NCBI GenBank assembly: GCA_049323835.1
Contig: JBMOOJ010000075.1
Span: 1-64,000, forward strand
Reading direction: 5' to 3'
DNA from: SG-bin9 sp049323835
Lineage (GTDB): Bacteria; Pseudomonadota; Alphaproteobacteria; Rhizobiales; Xanthobacteraceae
Length of the DNA: 64,000 nt
Program-made: the position numbers and the translations under genes
The notes under the pieces: generated by a model
The model's database searches: none
Told to the model about the DNA's origin: nothing
Seen by the model: the letters and a program-made list of their open reading frames with translations, nothing else
Shown: piece after piece, positions 53,952 to 62,390 of the stretch
Layout: every line of letters starts with the position of its first letter
How positions within the stretch are numbered: position 1 is the stretch's first letter

Positions 53952-55156
53952 TACGCGGCTTCCTTCTTCGAGGTGGCCTTGACGATCTTCTGAGCCGCAT
54001 CGTCGAGATCGTCGGCGGGAACCACGTTAAGCCCGGATTCATTGATGATCTTCTTGCCGAGCTCGACGTTGGTGCCTTCGAGGCGGACCACGAGCGGCAC
54101 GGCAAGACCGACCTCCCTCACCGCGGCGACGACGCCCTCGGCGACCACGTCGCAGCGCATGATGCCACCGAAGATGTTGACGAGGATGCCTTTCACGTTC
54201 GGGTCAGAGGTGATGATCTTGAATGCAGCCGCAACCTTCTCCTTGGTCGCGCCACCGCCGACATCGAGGAAGTTCGCCGGCGTCGCGCCGTACAGCTTGA
54301 TGATGTCCATGGTCGCCATCGCGAGGCCCGCGCCGTTGACCATGCAGCCGATCGTGCCTTCGAGCGCGATGTAGTTGAGATCGTACTTCGACGCCTCGAT
54401 CTCCTTCGCATCCTCTTCGGTCAGATCGCGCAACTTCAGCAAGTCTTGATGACGGTAAAGCGCGTTCGAATCGAAATTGATCTTGGCATCGAGGCAGCGC
54501 AGTTCGCCCTGTTTGGTGACGACCAGCGGATTGACCTCGAGCATTGCCATGTCGGTTTCGACGAAGGCACGATAGAGCTGCGCGACGAGTTTCTCGGCCT
54601 GCTTCGCGAGATCGCCGGTGAGCCCGAGCGTCTGCGCGACCTTGCGGCCGTGGTGCGGCATCGCGCCGGTCGACGGATCGACCGAGAACGTCACGATCTT
54701 GTCCGGCGTGTCGTGCGCCACCATCTCAATATCCATGCCGCCTTCGGTCGAGACCACGAAAGCGACGCGCGAGGTCTCGCGATCGACCAGCATCGAGAGA
54801 TAGAACTCCCTGGCGATATCGGAACCGTCCTCGATATAGAGACGGTTGACCTGCTTGCCGGCCGGACCGGTCTGCACGGTCACGAGCGTCCGGCCGAGCA
54901 TCTCCTTCGCATGCGCGGCGACTTCGTCGACGGATTTCGCGAGGCGCACGCCACCCTTCGCATCAGGCGGCAGTTCCTTGAACTTGCCCTTGCCGCGCCC
55001 GCCGGCATGAATCTGCGACTTCACCACGTACACCGGACCCGGCAATGCCTTCGCCGCGGCGATCGCTTCATCAACACTGAGCGCCGGCGCACCCGCCGAA
55101 ACCGCGACCCCGAAACGCTTCAGGATCGCCTTGCCTTGATACTCGTGGATGTTCAT
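53951..55156 (-). CDS. sucC: Succinate-CoA ligase, beta subunit
   Basis: A 401-residue ATP-grasp beta subunit. MNIHEYQGKAILKRFGV at the start, VVKSQIHAGGRGKGKFKEL as the nucleotide-binding loop, EVNPLVVT and the C-terminal FGGIMRCDVVAEG ligase block are present. The ATG used gives MNIHEYQ; an upstream in-frame ATG adds 11 unlikely residues. A TATACCA half-operator lies about 60 bases upstream and a large hairpin separates the gene from tctA. Confidence 0.94.
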   Translation of the reverse strand: MNIHEYQGKAILKRFGVAVSAGAPALSVDEAIAAAKALPGPVYVVKSQIHAGGRGKGKFKELPPDAKGGVRLAKSVDEVAAHAKEMLGRTLVTVQTGPAGKQVNRLYIEDGSDIAREFYLSMLVDRETSRVAFVVSTEGGMDIEMVAHDTPDKIVTFSVDPSTGAMPHHGRKVAQTLGLTGDLAKQAEKLVAQLYRAFVETDMAMLEVNPLVVTKQGELRCLDAKINFDSNALYRHQDLLKLRDLTEEDAKEIEASKYDLNYIALEGTIGCMVNGAGLAMATMDIIKLYGATPANFLDVGGGATKEKVAAAFKIITSDPNVKGILVNIFGGIMRCDVVAEGVVAAVREVGLAVPLVVRLEGTNVELGKKIINESGLNVVPADDLDDAAQKIVKATSKKEAA

Positions 55157-55212
55157 CGCGTTCTCCCTTAAGCCGGACGGCAGTGCCAAAGCGGGCTCTC
55201 ACCCACATTATT

Positions 55213-55229
55213 ATGTATTATGTATACCA
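55213..55229 (-). promoter_or_regulatory. Half-degenerate GntR-type operator upstream of sucC
   Basis: The right half TATACCA is perfect and spaced three bases from ATGTATT, which matches the left half in four of seven positions. It resembles the better sites in this neighbourhood and lies in a short AT-rich stretch 57 bases before sucC. On its own it would be weak evidence; the recurrence makes it plausible. Confidence 0.5.
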
Positions 55230-55307
55230 GAACTGCATTGAAAGCGAAAAGTCAATGTCTGCATCACATTTGAGGACATGCCATCCAAACAGCCACATCC
55301 CGAAACG

Positions 55308-55344
55308 CGGGAGGCGCACCATCACCTGATGAGTGCGCCTCCCG
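55308..55344 (-). terminator. Long hairpin downstream of tctA
   Basis: CGGGAGGCGCAC pairs with GTGCGCCTCCCG (12 bp), and the loop itself pairs CATCA with TGATG. It begins about 36 bases past the tctA stop. It lacks a T-tract, so it may be a Rho-assisted terminator or an mRNA-protecting 3' structure between the transporter and sucCD. Confidence 0.65.
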
Positions 55345-55380
55345 AACCCAAATGTGCCGCGGAGAATGTCTCCGCCGGAG

Positions 55381-56886
55381 TTACGCCGTTGCCGGACGGC
55401 TCCGCAGGCGCGAAAGGCCTTCCTGGATCACCGACCAGAACAGGGCGATCAAGCCAAGAACCATGATCGTGCTGACCAGCCAGTTGGAGAAGAAGATGCC
55501 GAGCGAGCCCTGCGAGCCGAGCAACGATTGCCGGAATGCCTCTTCCGCCTTGTCGCCGAGCACGATGGCGAGCACGAGCGGCGCCAGCGGATAGCCCGTC
55601 TTCTTCAACAGGTAGCCGAGCACGCCGAACACCAGCATCAACGCCACGTCGAAGGTGCTGTTGTGCACCGAGTACGCGCCAATGGCGCAGAGCACGAGGA
55701 TCAGCGGTGCGATGATGCTGAACGGAATGCGCAGGATCGCCGCAAAGATCGGCACGCAGGTCAGGACCACAAGCAGACCGGCGAGATTGCCGAGATACAT
55801 CGAGGCGATCAGACCCCAGACGAAATCCTTCTGCTCGACGAAGAGCATCGGACCTGGCTGGAGACCCCAGATCAGGAGACCACCGAGCAGCACGGCCGCG
55901 GTCGGCGAGCCCGGCACGCCGAGCGAAAGCATCGGCAGCAGCGCGGCGGTACCCGCAGCGTGAGCCGCGGTTTCCGGCGCGACGACGCCCTCGACCTCAC
56001 CCTTGCCGAAGTTCTTGCCGTTGCGCGACATGCGCTTGGCGATGCCGTAGCTCATGAACGACGCCGGAGTCGCACCGGCGGGCGTGATGCCCATCCAGCA
56101 GCCGATGATGCAGGAGCGCAGCGAGGTCATCCAGTAGCGCGGCAGTTCCTTCCACGTCTGGATCACGACGCCCATGCTGATCTTCGCCTTGCCGCCGCGG
56201 AACGCGAGGCCCTCTTCCATCGTCAGCAGGATTTCGCCGATGCCGAAGAGGCCGATCACGGCAATCAAGAAGTCGAAGCCGTTCAGCAATTCGGTGAAGC
56301 CGAAGGTCAGGCGCAGACTGCCGGTGACAGAGTCGAGGCCGACGGCCGCGAGCGCGAAGCCGATCATCATGGCTGCGATCGTCTTGAATGGCGGCTCCTT
56401 ACTGAGACCGACGAAACTGCAGAAGGCGAGGAAGTAGACGGCGAATTTCTCGGCGGGTCCGAACTTCAGCGCCAGCGTCGCAACCAGCGGCGCGACCAGC
56501 GTGATCATGATGACGGCAAAGAACGCGCCGACGAACGACGAGGTGAATGCAGCGGTCAGCGCCTCGCCCGCCTTGCCTTGCTGGGCCATCGGATAGCCGT
56601 CGAATGTGGTCGCGACCGACCACGGCTCGCCTGGAATGTTGAACAGCACCGAGGTGATGGCGCCGCCGAACAGCGCTCCCCAGTAGATACAGGAGAGCAT
56701 GATGATCGCCGATGTCGGCGGCATGCTGAACGTCAGCGGCAGCAGGATCGCGACGCCGTTGGCGCCGCCCAGGCCCGGCAACACGCCGATGATAACGCCC
56801 AGTACGATGCCGAGGATCATCACCATGATGTTGAACGGCTGCAGGGCGACGGCGAAGCCCTGAAACAAGTTGAAAAGCTCTTCCAT
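55381..56886 (-). CDS. tctA: Tripartite tricarboxylate transporter, large membrane subunit (TctA)
   Basis: A 501-residue polytopic protein with about twelve helices. The TctA signature VIIGVLPGLGGANGVAILLPLTF is at about 32-54 and its second half GVPGSPTAAVLLGGLL is near 325. It imports a carboxylate handed over by TctC, driven by an ion gradient. It is the last gene of tctC, tctB, tctA. Physical linkage to frc and oxc suggests oxalate or a related carboxylate as substrate. Confidence 0.94.
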   Translation of the reverse strand: MEELFNLFQGFAVALQPFNIMVMILGIVLGVIIGVLPGLGGANGVAILLPLTFSMPPTSAIIMLSCIYWGALFGGAITSVLFNIPGEPWSVATTFDGYPMAQQGKAGEALTAAFTSSFVGAFFAVIMITLVAPLVATLALKFGPAEKFAVYFLAFCSFVGLSKEPPFKTIAAMMIGFALAAVGLDSVTGSLRLTFGFTELLNGFDFLIAVIGLFGIGEILLTMEEGLAFRGGKAKISMGVVIQTWKELPRYWMTSLRSCIIGCWMGITPAGATPASFMSYGIAKRMSRNGKNFGKGEVEGVVAPETAAHAAGTAALLPMLSLGVPGSPTAAVLLGGLLIWGLQPGPMLFVEQKDFVWGLIASMYLGNLAGLLVVLTCVPIFAAILRIPFSIIAPLILVLCAIGAYSVHNSTFDVALMLVFGVLGYLLKKTGYPLAPLVLAIVLGDKAEEAFRQSLLGSQGSLGIFFSNWLVSTIMVLGLIALFWSVIQEGLSRLRSRPATA

Positions 56887-56927
56887 AGTCGTGTGTCCCG
56901 AAACGAAGCGTGATGCGTGTGAGAGGC

Positions 56928-57422
56928 TTAGAGACCGATCAGGTTTTCAATCGGTCCCTTTGGCAGCGGGACCAGGAACCAGCGCTCGAATAGAAGATAA
57001 GCGAGGACGGGAACACCGATGGAAACGCCGGCGACCATCGCCCAGTTGTACTTGCCGAGCCAGCGCATGAACGCGGCAATGAAGATGATGGAGGCCACGT
57101 ACAGGCCGATAAAAGGAATCGCAGCTGCGTAGATCGTCGTCGGGATCAAGACGCTCATCACCTGACGGAGTTGCTGCCACTCAGCGAACAGGCCCTCGGC
57201 TTCGCGCCAGTTGTTCCAGAGATTGATGAGGCTCGCGCCGACGATGCACAGCCCGATGTAGAGCGGAAAGAATCCGGCGCGCGGACCTTCGGCGCCCCAG
57301 CCGGTGCCAGCCTTCACGCTGCCGACGATCACCAGGACTCCGAAAAGACCGATCAGGGCCGTCACACCCGTCTCGACGGCCTTGTGCGAGGGGCCGGCAT
57401 TGCCTGAATTATGCGTTGTCAT
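56928..57422 (-). CDS. tctB: Tripartite tricarboxylate transporter, small membrane subunit (TctB)
   Basis: A 164-residue small membrane subunit with four hydrophobic segments (about 17-38, 49-68, 86-108 and 117-148). Positions and length are typical for TctB. The gene lies between tctC and tctA; a hairpin precedes it. Confidence 0.9.
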   Translation of the reverse strand: MTTHNSGNAGPSHKAVETGVTALIGLFGVLVIVGSVKAGTGWGAEGPRAGFFPLYIGLCIVGASLINLWNNWREAEGLFAEWQQLRQVMSVLIPTTIYAAAIPFIGLYVASIIFIAAFMRWLGKYNWAMVAGVSIGVPVLAYLLFERWFLVPLPKGPIENLIGL

Positions 57423-57447
57423 TGGATCTCCATCCGCGGCCGGTTCT

Positions 57448-57470
57448 CCGGCGGGCGCGCAGCCCGCCGG
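57448..57470 (-). promoter_or_regulatory. Intercistronic hairpin between tctC and tctB
   Basis: CCGGCGGGC pairs perfectly with GCCCGCCGG across a five-base loop. There is no T-tract on the minus strand. It likely stabilises the tctC message so that binding protein exceeds the membrane subunits. Confidence 0.7.
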
Positions 57471-57520
57471 TAGTCCCCGGAAAACAAGGTTCGATCAGTT
57501 CGACACTCAGTTCGGACTTG

Positions 57521-58534
57521 TCAGTTCGACTTTGCGAGGAAATCCGCTTCCCGCATCAGTTTTTCGTGCCGCTTTTCCTCGGTCTCGACCCACTTGGCGT
57601 ATTCAGCGCCCACCATGAAGGTCGTATTGAAAGCACCTGTCTTCATCAGGTCCTTCCACTCCGGCGTTTCGCGCACCTTCTTGAACAACTCGACGTAGTA
57701 GTCGACCTGATCCTTGGTCGCGCGCGGCGACATGAAAATGCCGCGCAGCATCACATACTCCAGATCCAGACCTTGCGACTTGCAGGTCGGGATATCCTTC
57801 CAGGCCTTACCGTCCGCCACCGGTTCGTCATACGCCAAGGTTTTCGAGTCGAAAACGCAGAGCGGACGCACCTTGCCGCCACGCCACTGCGCAACCGCCT
57901 CGATCGGGTTGTTGACCGTCGAGTCGACATGGTTGCCGACGAGTTGGACTGCGACCTCTCCACCGCCCTTGTAAGGGATGTAGGTGAACTTGCCGCCGGT
58001 CGCCTTCTCGATCGCGACCGTAATGATCTGGTCTTCCTGCTTCGAGCCCGTGCCGCCCATCTTCATCGAGCCGGGAGGCGCGGCCTTGACGGCATCGACG
58101 TAGTCCTTGACGCTCTTGTAGGGCTTCTCGGCGTTCACCCAGAGCACGAACTCGTCGAGCGCAAGCATCGCAACCGGCGTCAGATCCTTCCAGTTGAACG
58201 GAATCCCCGTCGCGAGCGGCGTGGTGAACAGGTTCGACAGCGTGATGATGATCTTGTGCGGGTTGTTGGCCGACGACTTGACGTCGAGGAAGCCTTCGCC
58301 GCCGGCGCCGCCCGACTTGTTGATGACGACAAGCGGCTGCTTCATCAGGTTGTGCTTGGTGACGATGCCCTGGATCGTACGGGCCATCTGGTCTGCGCCG
58401 CCGCCGGTTCCCGCCGGAATGATGAACTCGACCGGCCGCGTCGGTTCCCACGCCGCGGACGCCGGAGCCGCGACAGCACCAATGCATGCCGCGACGGCAG
58501 CACCCAGTGTGTAGTGCAAGACAGAATGCTTCAT
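57521..58534 (-). CDS. tctC: Tripartite tricarboxylate transporter substrate-binding protein (TctC/Bug family)
   Basis: A 337-residue periplasmic binding protein. It has a signal peptide (1-28, ending APASA), the Bug-family N-terminal RPVEFIIPAGTGGGADQMAR, a central VVINKSGGAGGEGFL and GTGSKQEDQI ligand loops. It is the first gene of tctCBA. A 17-bp operator-like palindrome lies 424 bases upstream. The ligand is not determinable, though neighbours suggest oxalate or a C4-dicarboxylate. Confidence 0.92.
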   Translation of the reverse strand: MKHSVLHYTLGAAVAACIGAVAAPASAAWEPTRPVEFIIPAGTGGGADQMARTIQGIVTKHNLMKQPLVVINKSGGAGGEGFLDVKSSANNPHKIIITLSNLFTTPLATGIPFNWKDLTPVAMLALDEFVLWVNAEKPYKSVKDYVDAVKAAPPGSMKMGGTGSKQEDQIITVAIEKATGGKFTYIPYKGGGEVAVQLVGNHVDSTVNNPIEAVAQWRGGKVRPLCVFDSKTLAYDEPVADGKAWKDIPTCKSQGLDLEYVMLRGIFMSPRATKDQVDYYVELFKKVRETPEWKDLMKTGAFNTTFMVGAEYAKWVETEEKRHEKLMREADFLAKSN

Positions 58535-58957
58535 ACGTACCTCCCATTTGATGGACGTGCCGGTCTCGCGCCGGCTTCGTCAGGATGACTAGCTCAAGAG
58601 ACGTGTCGTTTCAGTCAATTCTCCTTCAGCTTCCGCTGCCGGTACCGGAAAGGAATTCCTTTCTCAAAAGTCCTTTACCGGGTCGCGCGCGTCTTCGATA
58701 CGATCGAGAGTCCGAGAGATATTCCACAACACGAACCAATGCGGATCGAGCGAGATCGAGCCGGAGTCTTTACTTGCCCGGCGCGTGCCAGTGTCAGCTA
58801 TTGGTCATTGGTTGTGGTGACATTCCGCATCCGTAAACAACAGCGCGCTGCAAGACCGGATATCAGCCTGTTGCAGTGAGCTGGCGTCCACCAGCATCGT
58901 CATCCGTTCCATCCCTCCCTGACGCCCATCTTGCTCGTAGGCTGCCGAAACCTATCT
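58535..58957. other. Long untranslated stretch upstream of tctC
   Basis: About 420 bases between tctC and the operator-like palindrome. I found no gene with recognisable content on either strand. If transcription starts near the palindrome, this would be an unusually long 5' leader. A promoter closer to tctC is the alternative. Confidence 0.45.
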
Positions 58958-58974
58958 TGGTATATGATATGCCA
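58958..58974. promoter_or_regulatory. GntR-type operator upstream of tctCBA
   Basis: TGGTATA-TGA-TATGCCA, a 7-3-7 inverted repeat with one mismatch (the G in TATGCCA), matches the CBS, sucC, gntR and acyl-CoA ligase sites. It is in the 695-base gap between frc and tctC, about 270 bases beyond the frc stop. Confidence 0.7.
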
Positions 58975-59173
58975 GAGCACAAGTCCGTTTTGCGTGCAGA
59001 CACGATTTTGGCGACGCAATATCGCCGATGCGAAAACAGCTTCGAACGGAACGCGATACAAAGCTTTTCACCTGTCGGCCGCACCGCCGCCAAGTAAAGC
59101 ATACAGCATTGAAGTGCGATCCGCCGCATACGTGCGAAGCGGCGGCGATATTTCGATGCCGCATTCAAAACAT

Positions 59174-59204
59174 AAAAAAGGCCGGCGACCCGGTCGCCGG
59201 CCTT
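59174..59204 (-). terminator. Terminator of the gntR-oxc-frc operon
   Basis: On the minus strand AAGGCCGGCGACC pairs with GGTCGCCGGCCTT, followed by a run of T. It starts about 25 bases after the frc stop and is a canonical intrinsic terminator. Confidence 0.88.
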
Positions 59205-59229
59205 CAAGTCCCGGTGTGAGCTGCGCGGC

Positions 59230-60510
59230 TTACTCAGCCGCAGCGACTTTCCGGGGAGGCTCGAGCGCGCCCGAGGCATGGATTTCAGCGAGTTGTTTGT
59301 CGTTGAATTCCAGCACCTGGCGCAGAATTTCCTCCGTGTGCTCGCCGAGCAGTGGCGAGCGCGTGACGACGGTCGGGCTGTCGGAGAGCTTGATCGGATT
59401 GCCGACCGACAGATACTTGCCGCGCTTCGGATGATCGACCTCAACCACCGTGCCGGTGGCGCGCAGCGACTGATCTTCAGCGAGTTCCTTCATCGACAGG
59501 ATCGGGCCGCACGGAATGTCATCCTTGTTCAGGATTTCCATGGCCTCGAACTTGGTTTTCGTCATCGTCCACTGTTCGATGCGCGCGAAAATCTCGTTCA
59601 GGCGCGGCAGCCGCGCCGGCGGCTTGGCATAGTTCGGATCGGTCTTCCACGACGGTTCACCGATAACGTCGCAGATCTTCTCCCAGACCGGCGCCTGGGT
59701 GATGAAGTAGATGTAGGCGTTCGGGTCGGTCTCCCAGCCCTTGCACTTGAGAATGCGGCCCGGCTGGCCACCGCCCGAGTCGTTGCCGGCGCGCGGCACG
59801 GCATCGCCGAACGGAACACCTTCGCCGAACTGGCTGTACTCCTTGAGCGGACCATGCGCGAGACGCTGCTGGTCGCGCAGCTTGACGCGCGCGAGATTGA
59901 GCACGCCGTCCTGCATGGCGGCGGTGACGCGCTGGCCCTTGCCGGTCATCGTGCGCTGATAGAGCGCCGTGACGATGCCGAGCGCGAGGTGGAGACCCGT
60001 GCCGCTGTCGCCGATCTGTGCGCCGGTGACGAGCGGCAGGCCGTCGCGGAAGCCGGTGGTGGAGGCAGCACCGCCAGTGCACTGTGCGACGTTCTCGTAG
60101 ACCTTGCAGTCTTCATAAGGACCCGGACCGAAGCCCTTGATCGAGGCGACGATCAGCTTGGGGTTGATCTGGTGAATGGTCTCCCACGGGAAGCCCATGC
60201 GATCGAGCACGCCAGGGCCGAAGTTCTCAACCAGCACGTCGCACTTCTTGATTAGCGCTGTGAGAACTTCCTTGCCCTTCGGGTTCTTGGTGTCGAGGGT
60301 GATCGACCGCTTGTTGTGATTGAGCATCGTGAAGTAGAGGCTGTCCGCGTTCGGGACATCCATCAGCTGACCGCGGGTGATGTCGCCGACGCCCGGCCGC
60401 TCCACCTTGATCACGTCCGCGCCGAACCAGGCGAGCAGCTGCGTGCAGGTCGGCCCCGACTGAACGTGGGTGAAATCAAGAATACGAACGCCCTTCAGCG
60501 CCTGTGTCAT
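59230..60510 (-). CDS. frc: Formyl-CoA:oxalate CoA-transferase
   Basis: A 426-residue class III CoA-transferase that moves CoA from formyl-CoA to oxalate. The catalytic aspartate is Asp168 (QIGDSG, the equivalent of Asp169 in Oxalobacter Frc), and the flexible glycine loop GGGQ is at 246-249 (NDSGGGQPG). The N-terminal KGVRILDFTHVQSGPTCTQLLAWFGADVIKVE is the family start. The partner oxc lies just upstream, so oxalate is the clear substrate. It is the last gene of the operon, ended by a strong terminator. Confidence 0.95.
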   Translation of the reverse strand: MTQALKGVRILDFTHVQSGPTCTQLLAWFGADVIKVERPGVGDITRGQLMDVPNADSLYFTMLNHNKRSITLDTKNPKGKEVLTALIKKCDVLVENFGPGVLDRMGFPWETIHQINPKLIVASIKGFGPGPYEDCKVYENVAQCTGGAASTTGFRDGLPLVTGAQIGDSGTGLHLALGIVTALYQRTMTGKGQRVTAAMQDGVLNLARVKLRDQQRLAHGPLKEYSQFGEGVPFGDAVPRAGNDSGGGQPGRILKCKGWETDPNAYIYFITQAPVWEKICDVIGEPSWKTDPNYAKPPARLPRLNEIFARIEQWTMTKTKFEAMEILNKDDIPCGPILSMKELAEDQSLRATGTVVEVDHPKRGKYLSVGNPIKLSDSPTVVTRSPLLGEHTEEILRQVLEFNDKQLAEIHASGALEPPRKVAAAE

Positions 60511-60563
60511 CGTCTGCTCCGTGTCAATCAGCGCCTTCTGACGCCAAAGTTCGAGAAAACATG

Positions 60564-60586
60564 GCCGGGAGCTACGCGCTCCCGGC
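60564..60586 (-). promoter_or_regulatory. Intercistronic hairpin between oxc and frc
   Basis: GCCGGGAGC pairs perfectly with GCTCCCGGC across a five-base loop. On the minus strand it is followed by CATGTTTTC, a poor T-tract, so it could cause partial termination. It sits 14 bases past the oxc stop. Confidence 0.68.
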
Positions 60587-60600
60587 GCGATTGAAAAGCC

Positions 60601-62337
60601 CTATTTCTTCTTCTGCAGAACGCTCTGCGGATTGAGATTGCCGATGCGGCCGCTCTCGCTGCCCGCCGCCGGGTCGATGACCGCGTTGATGAGCGTCGGC
60701 TTGCCCGAGTCCATCGCCGCATTGACCGCGCGCTTGAGCTCGTCCGGCGAGGTCGCGTTGATGCCGACGCCGCCGAAAGCCTCCATCATCCTGTCGTAGC
60801 GCGCGCCCTTGACGAAGACCGTCGGCGCAACGTCCGGACCGCCGGTCGGATTCACATCCGTGCCGCGGTAGATGCCGTCATTGTTGAAGACGACGATGCA
60901 GACCGGCAGGTTGTAGCGGCAGATCGTCTCGACCTCCATGCCGGAGAAACCGAACGCACTGTCGCCCTCGATCGCCAGCACCGGCTTGCCGGTCTCGACG
61001 GCCGCGGCGATGCAGTAGCCCATGCCGATGCCCATGATGCCCCAGGTGCCGACGTCGATCCGCTTGCGCGGCTTGTACATGTCAACGATGCCGCGGGCGA
61101 GGTCGAGCGTGTTGGCGCCTTCGTTGACGAGGATCGCGTCGGGCCGCTCGGCGATGATCGTGCGCAGAACGCCAAGCGCCCCGTGATAGTCCATCGGCGA
61201 ATTGTTGTTCATCAGCTTCGGCGCCATCTTCGCGATGTTGTCATCGCGCTTCGATGTCACCGTCTTGATCCAGTCGGGCGATGGCTTCTGCCAGGACTTG
61301 CCCATACCTTCGAGCAGTGCGTTCACGCAGGAGCCGATATCGCCGACAACCGGCGCAACGATCTCGACGTTAGAGTCCATTTCCTTCGGCTCGATGTCGA
61401 TCTGGATGAACTTCTTCGGCGCGTCGCCCCAGGTCTTGCCCTTGCCGTGCGACAGTAGCCAGTTGAGGCGTGCGCCGATCAGCATGACGACGTCGGAGTC
61501 CTTCAACACTGTCGAACGCGCCGCACCGGCGCACTGCGGATGTGTGTCCGGCAGCAGACCCTTCGCCATGCTCATCGGCAGGAACGGGATGCCCGAGGTT
61601 TCGACCAGCGCCTTCACGGCGTCGTCGGCCTGCGCGTAGGCCGCGCCCTTGCCGAGAATGATCAGCGGCTTCTTTGCTGACTTCAGCACGTCGAGCGCGC
61701 GCTTGACGGCATCGGGCGCGGGAATCTGCGCGGGGGCCGCGTCGATCACCTTCACCAGCGATTTCCGGCCAGCGTCGGCATTCATCACCTGGCCGAACAG
61801 TTTGGCCGGCAGATCGAGATAGACGCCGCCGGGACGGCCGGAGACCGCCGCACGAATGGCACGCGCGAGACCGATACCGATGTCCTGTGCGTGTAGCACG
61901 CGGAACGCGGCCTTGCAGAGCGGCTTGGCGATCGCAAGTTGATCCATCTCCTCGTAGTCGCCCTGCTGAAGGTCGACGATTTCGCGCTCGGACGAGCCGG
62001 AGATCAGGATCATCGGGAAGCAGTTGGTGGTGGCGTGCGCGAGCGCGGTCAGGCCGTTGAGGAAGCCCGGCGCAGAAACGGTGAGACATACGCCCGGCTT
62101 CTTGGTGAGATAACCGGCGATCGACGCGGCATAACCGGCAGCCTGCTCGTGACGGAACGACAGCACGCGAATGCCTTCGGCCTGCGCCATGCGGCCGAAA
62201 TCGGTGATCGGAATGCCCGGCACGCCGTAGATCGTGTTGAGCCCGTTCAGCTTGAGCGCATCGATGATCAGATGGAAACCATCGGTCAGCTCTTGCTCCG
62301 CTGCATTTGCAGCAATGCTCTGTACGACTGCGGACAT
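60601..62337 (-). CDS. oxc: Oxalyl-CoA decarboxylase
   Basis: A 578-residue thiamine-diphosphate enzyme decarboxylating oxalyl-CoA to formyl-CoA and CO2. Glu64 (FRHEQAAGY) is the cofactor-activating glutamate; the GDSAFGFSGMEVETICRY block with the NN of VFNNDGIYRG is the ThDP/Mg site; RPGGVYLDLPAKL marks the nucleotide-binding middle domain, which in Oxc binds ADP. Length and sequence match the Oxalobacter and Bradyrhizobium enzymes. It forms a two-step cycle with frc, which regenerates oxalyl-CoA. Confidence 0.96.
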   Translation of the reverse strand: MSAVVQSIAANAAEQELTDGFHLIIDALKLNGLNTIYGVPGIPITDFGRMAQAEGIRVLSFRHEQAAGYAASIAGYLTKKPGVCLTVSAPGFLNGLTALAHATTNCFPMILISGSSEREIVDLQQGDYEEMDQLAIAKPLCKAAFRVLHAQDIGIGLARAIRAAVSGRPGGVYLDLPAKLFGQVMNADAGRKSLVKVIDAAPAQIPAPDAVKRALDVLKSAKKPLIILGKGAAYAQADDAVKALVETSGIPFLPMSMAKGLLPDTHPQCAGAARSTVLKDSDVVMLIGARLNWLLSHGKGKTWGDAPKKFIQIDIEPKEMDSNVEIVAPVVGDIGSCVNALLEGMGKSWQKPSPDWIKTVTSKRDDNIAKMAPKLMNNNSPMDYHGALGVLRTIIAERPDAILVNEGANTLDLARGIVDMYKPRKRIDVGTWGIMGIGMGYCIAAAVETGKPVLAIEGDSAFGFSGMEVETICRYNLPVCIVVFNNDGIYRGTDVNPTGGPDVAPTVFVKGARYDRMMEAFGGVGINATSPDELKRAVNAAMDSGKPTLINAVIDPAAGSESGRIGNLNPQSVLQKKK

Positions 62338-62390
62338 CCGCTTTCTCCCTGACTTTTTTCTCCGGCGTTTTTATCGCCGCTATCCAACAA

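Noticed and set aside
53067..55156. Reading sucCD as malate-CoA ligase (mtkAB) of a serine cycle
   Set aside because: The alpha and beta subunits look like standard alphaproteobacterial SucD and SucC, and no serine-cycle genes are near.
55333..56913. Long plus-strand open frame antisense to tctA
   Set aside because: Highly charged shadow of a hydrophobic membrane protein gene; its start lies in the hairpin after tctA.
58863..59444. Open frame on the minus strand between frc and tctC (about 190 codons)
   Set aside because: It overlaps the end of frc, its terminator and the operator-like site, with no domain or conserved look.
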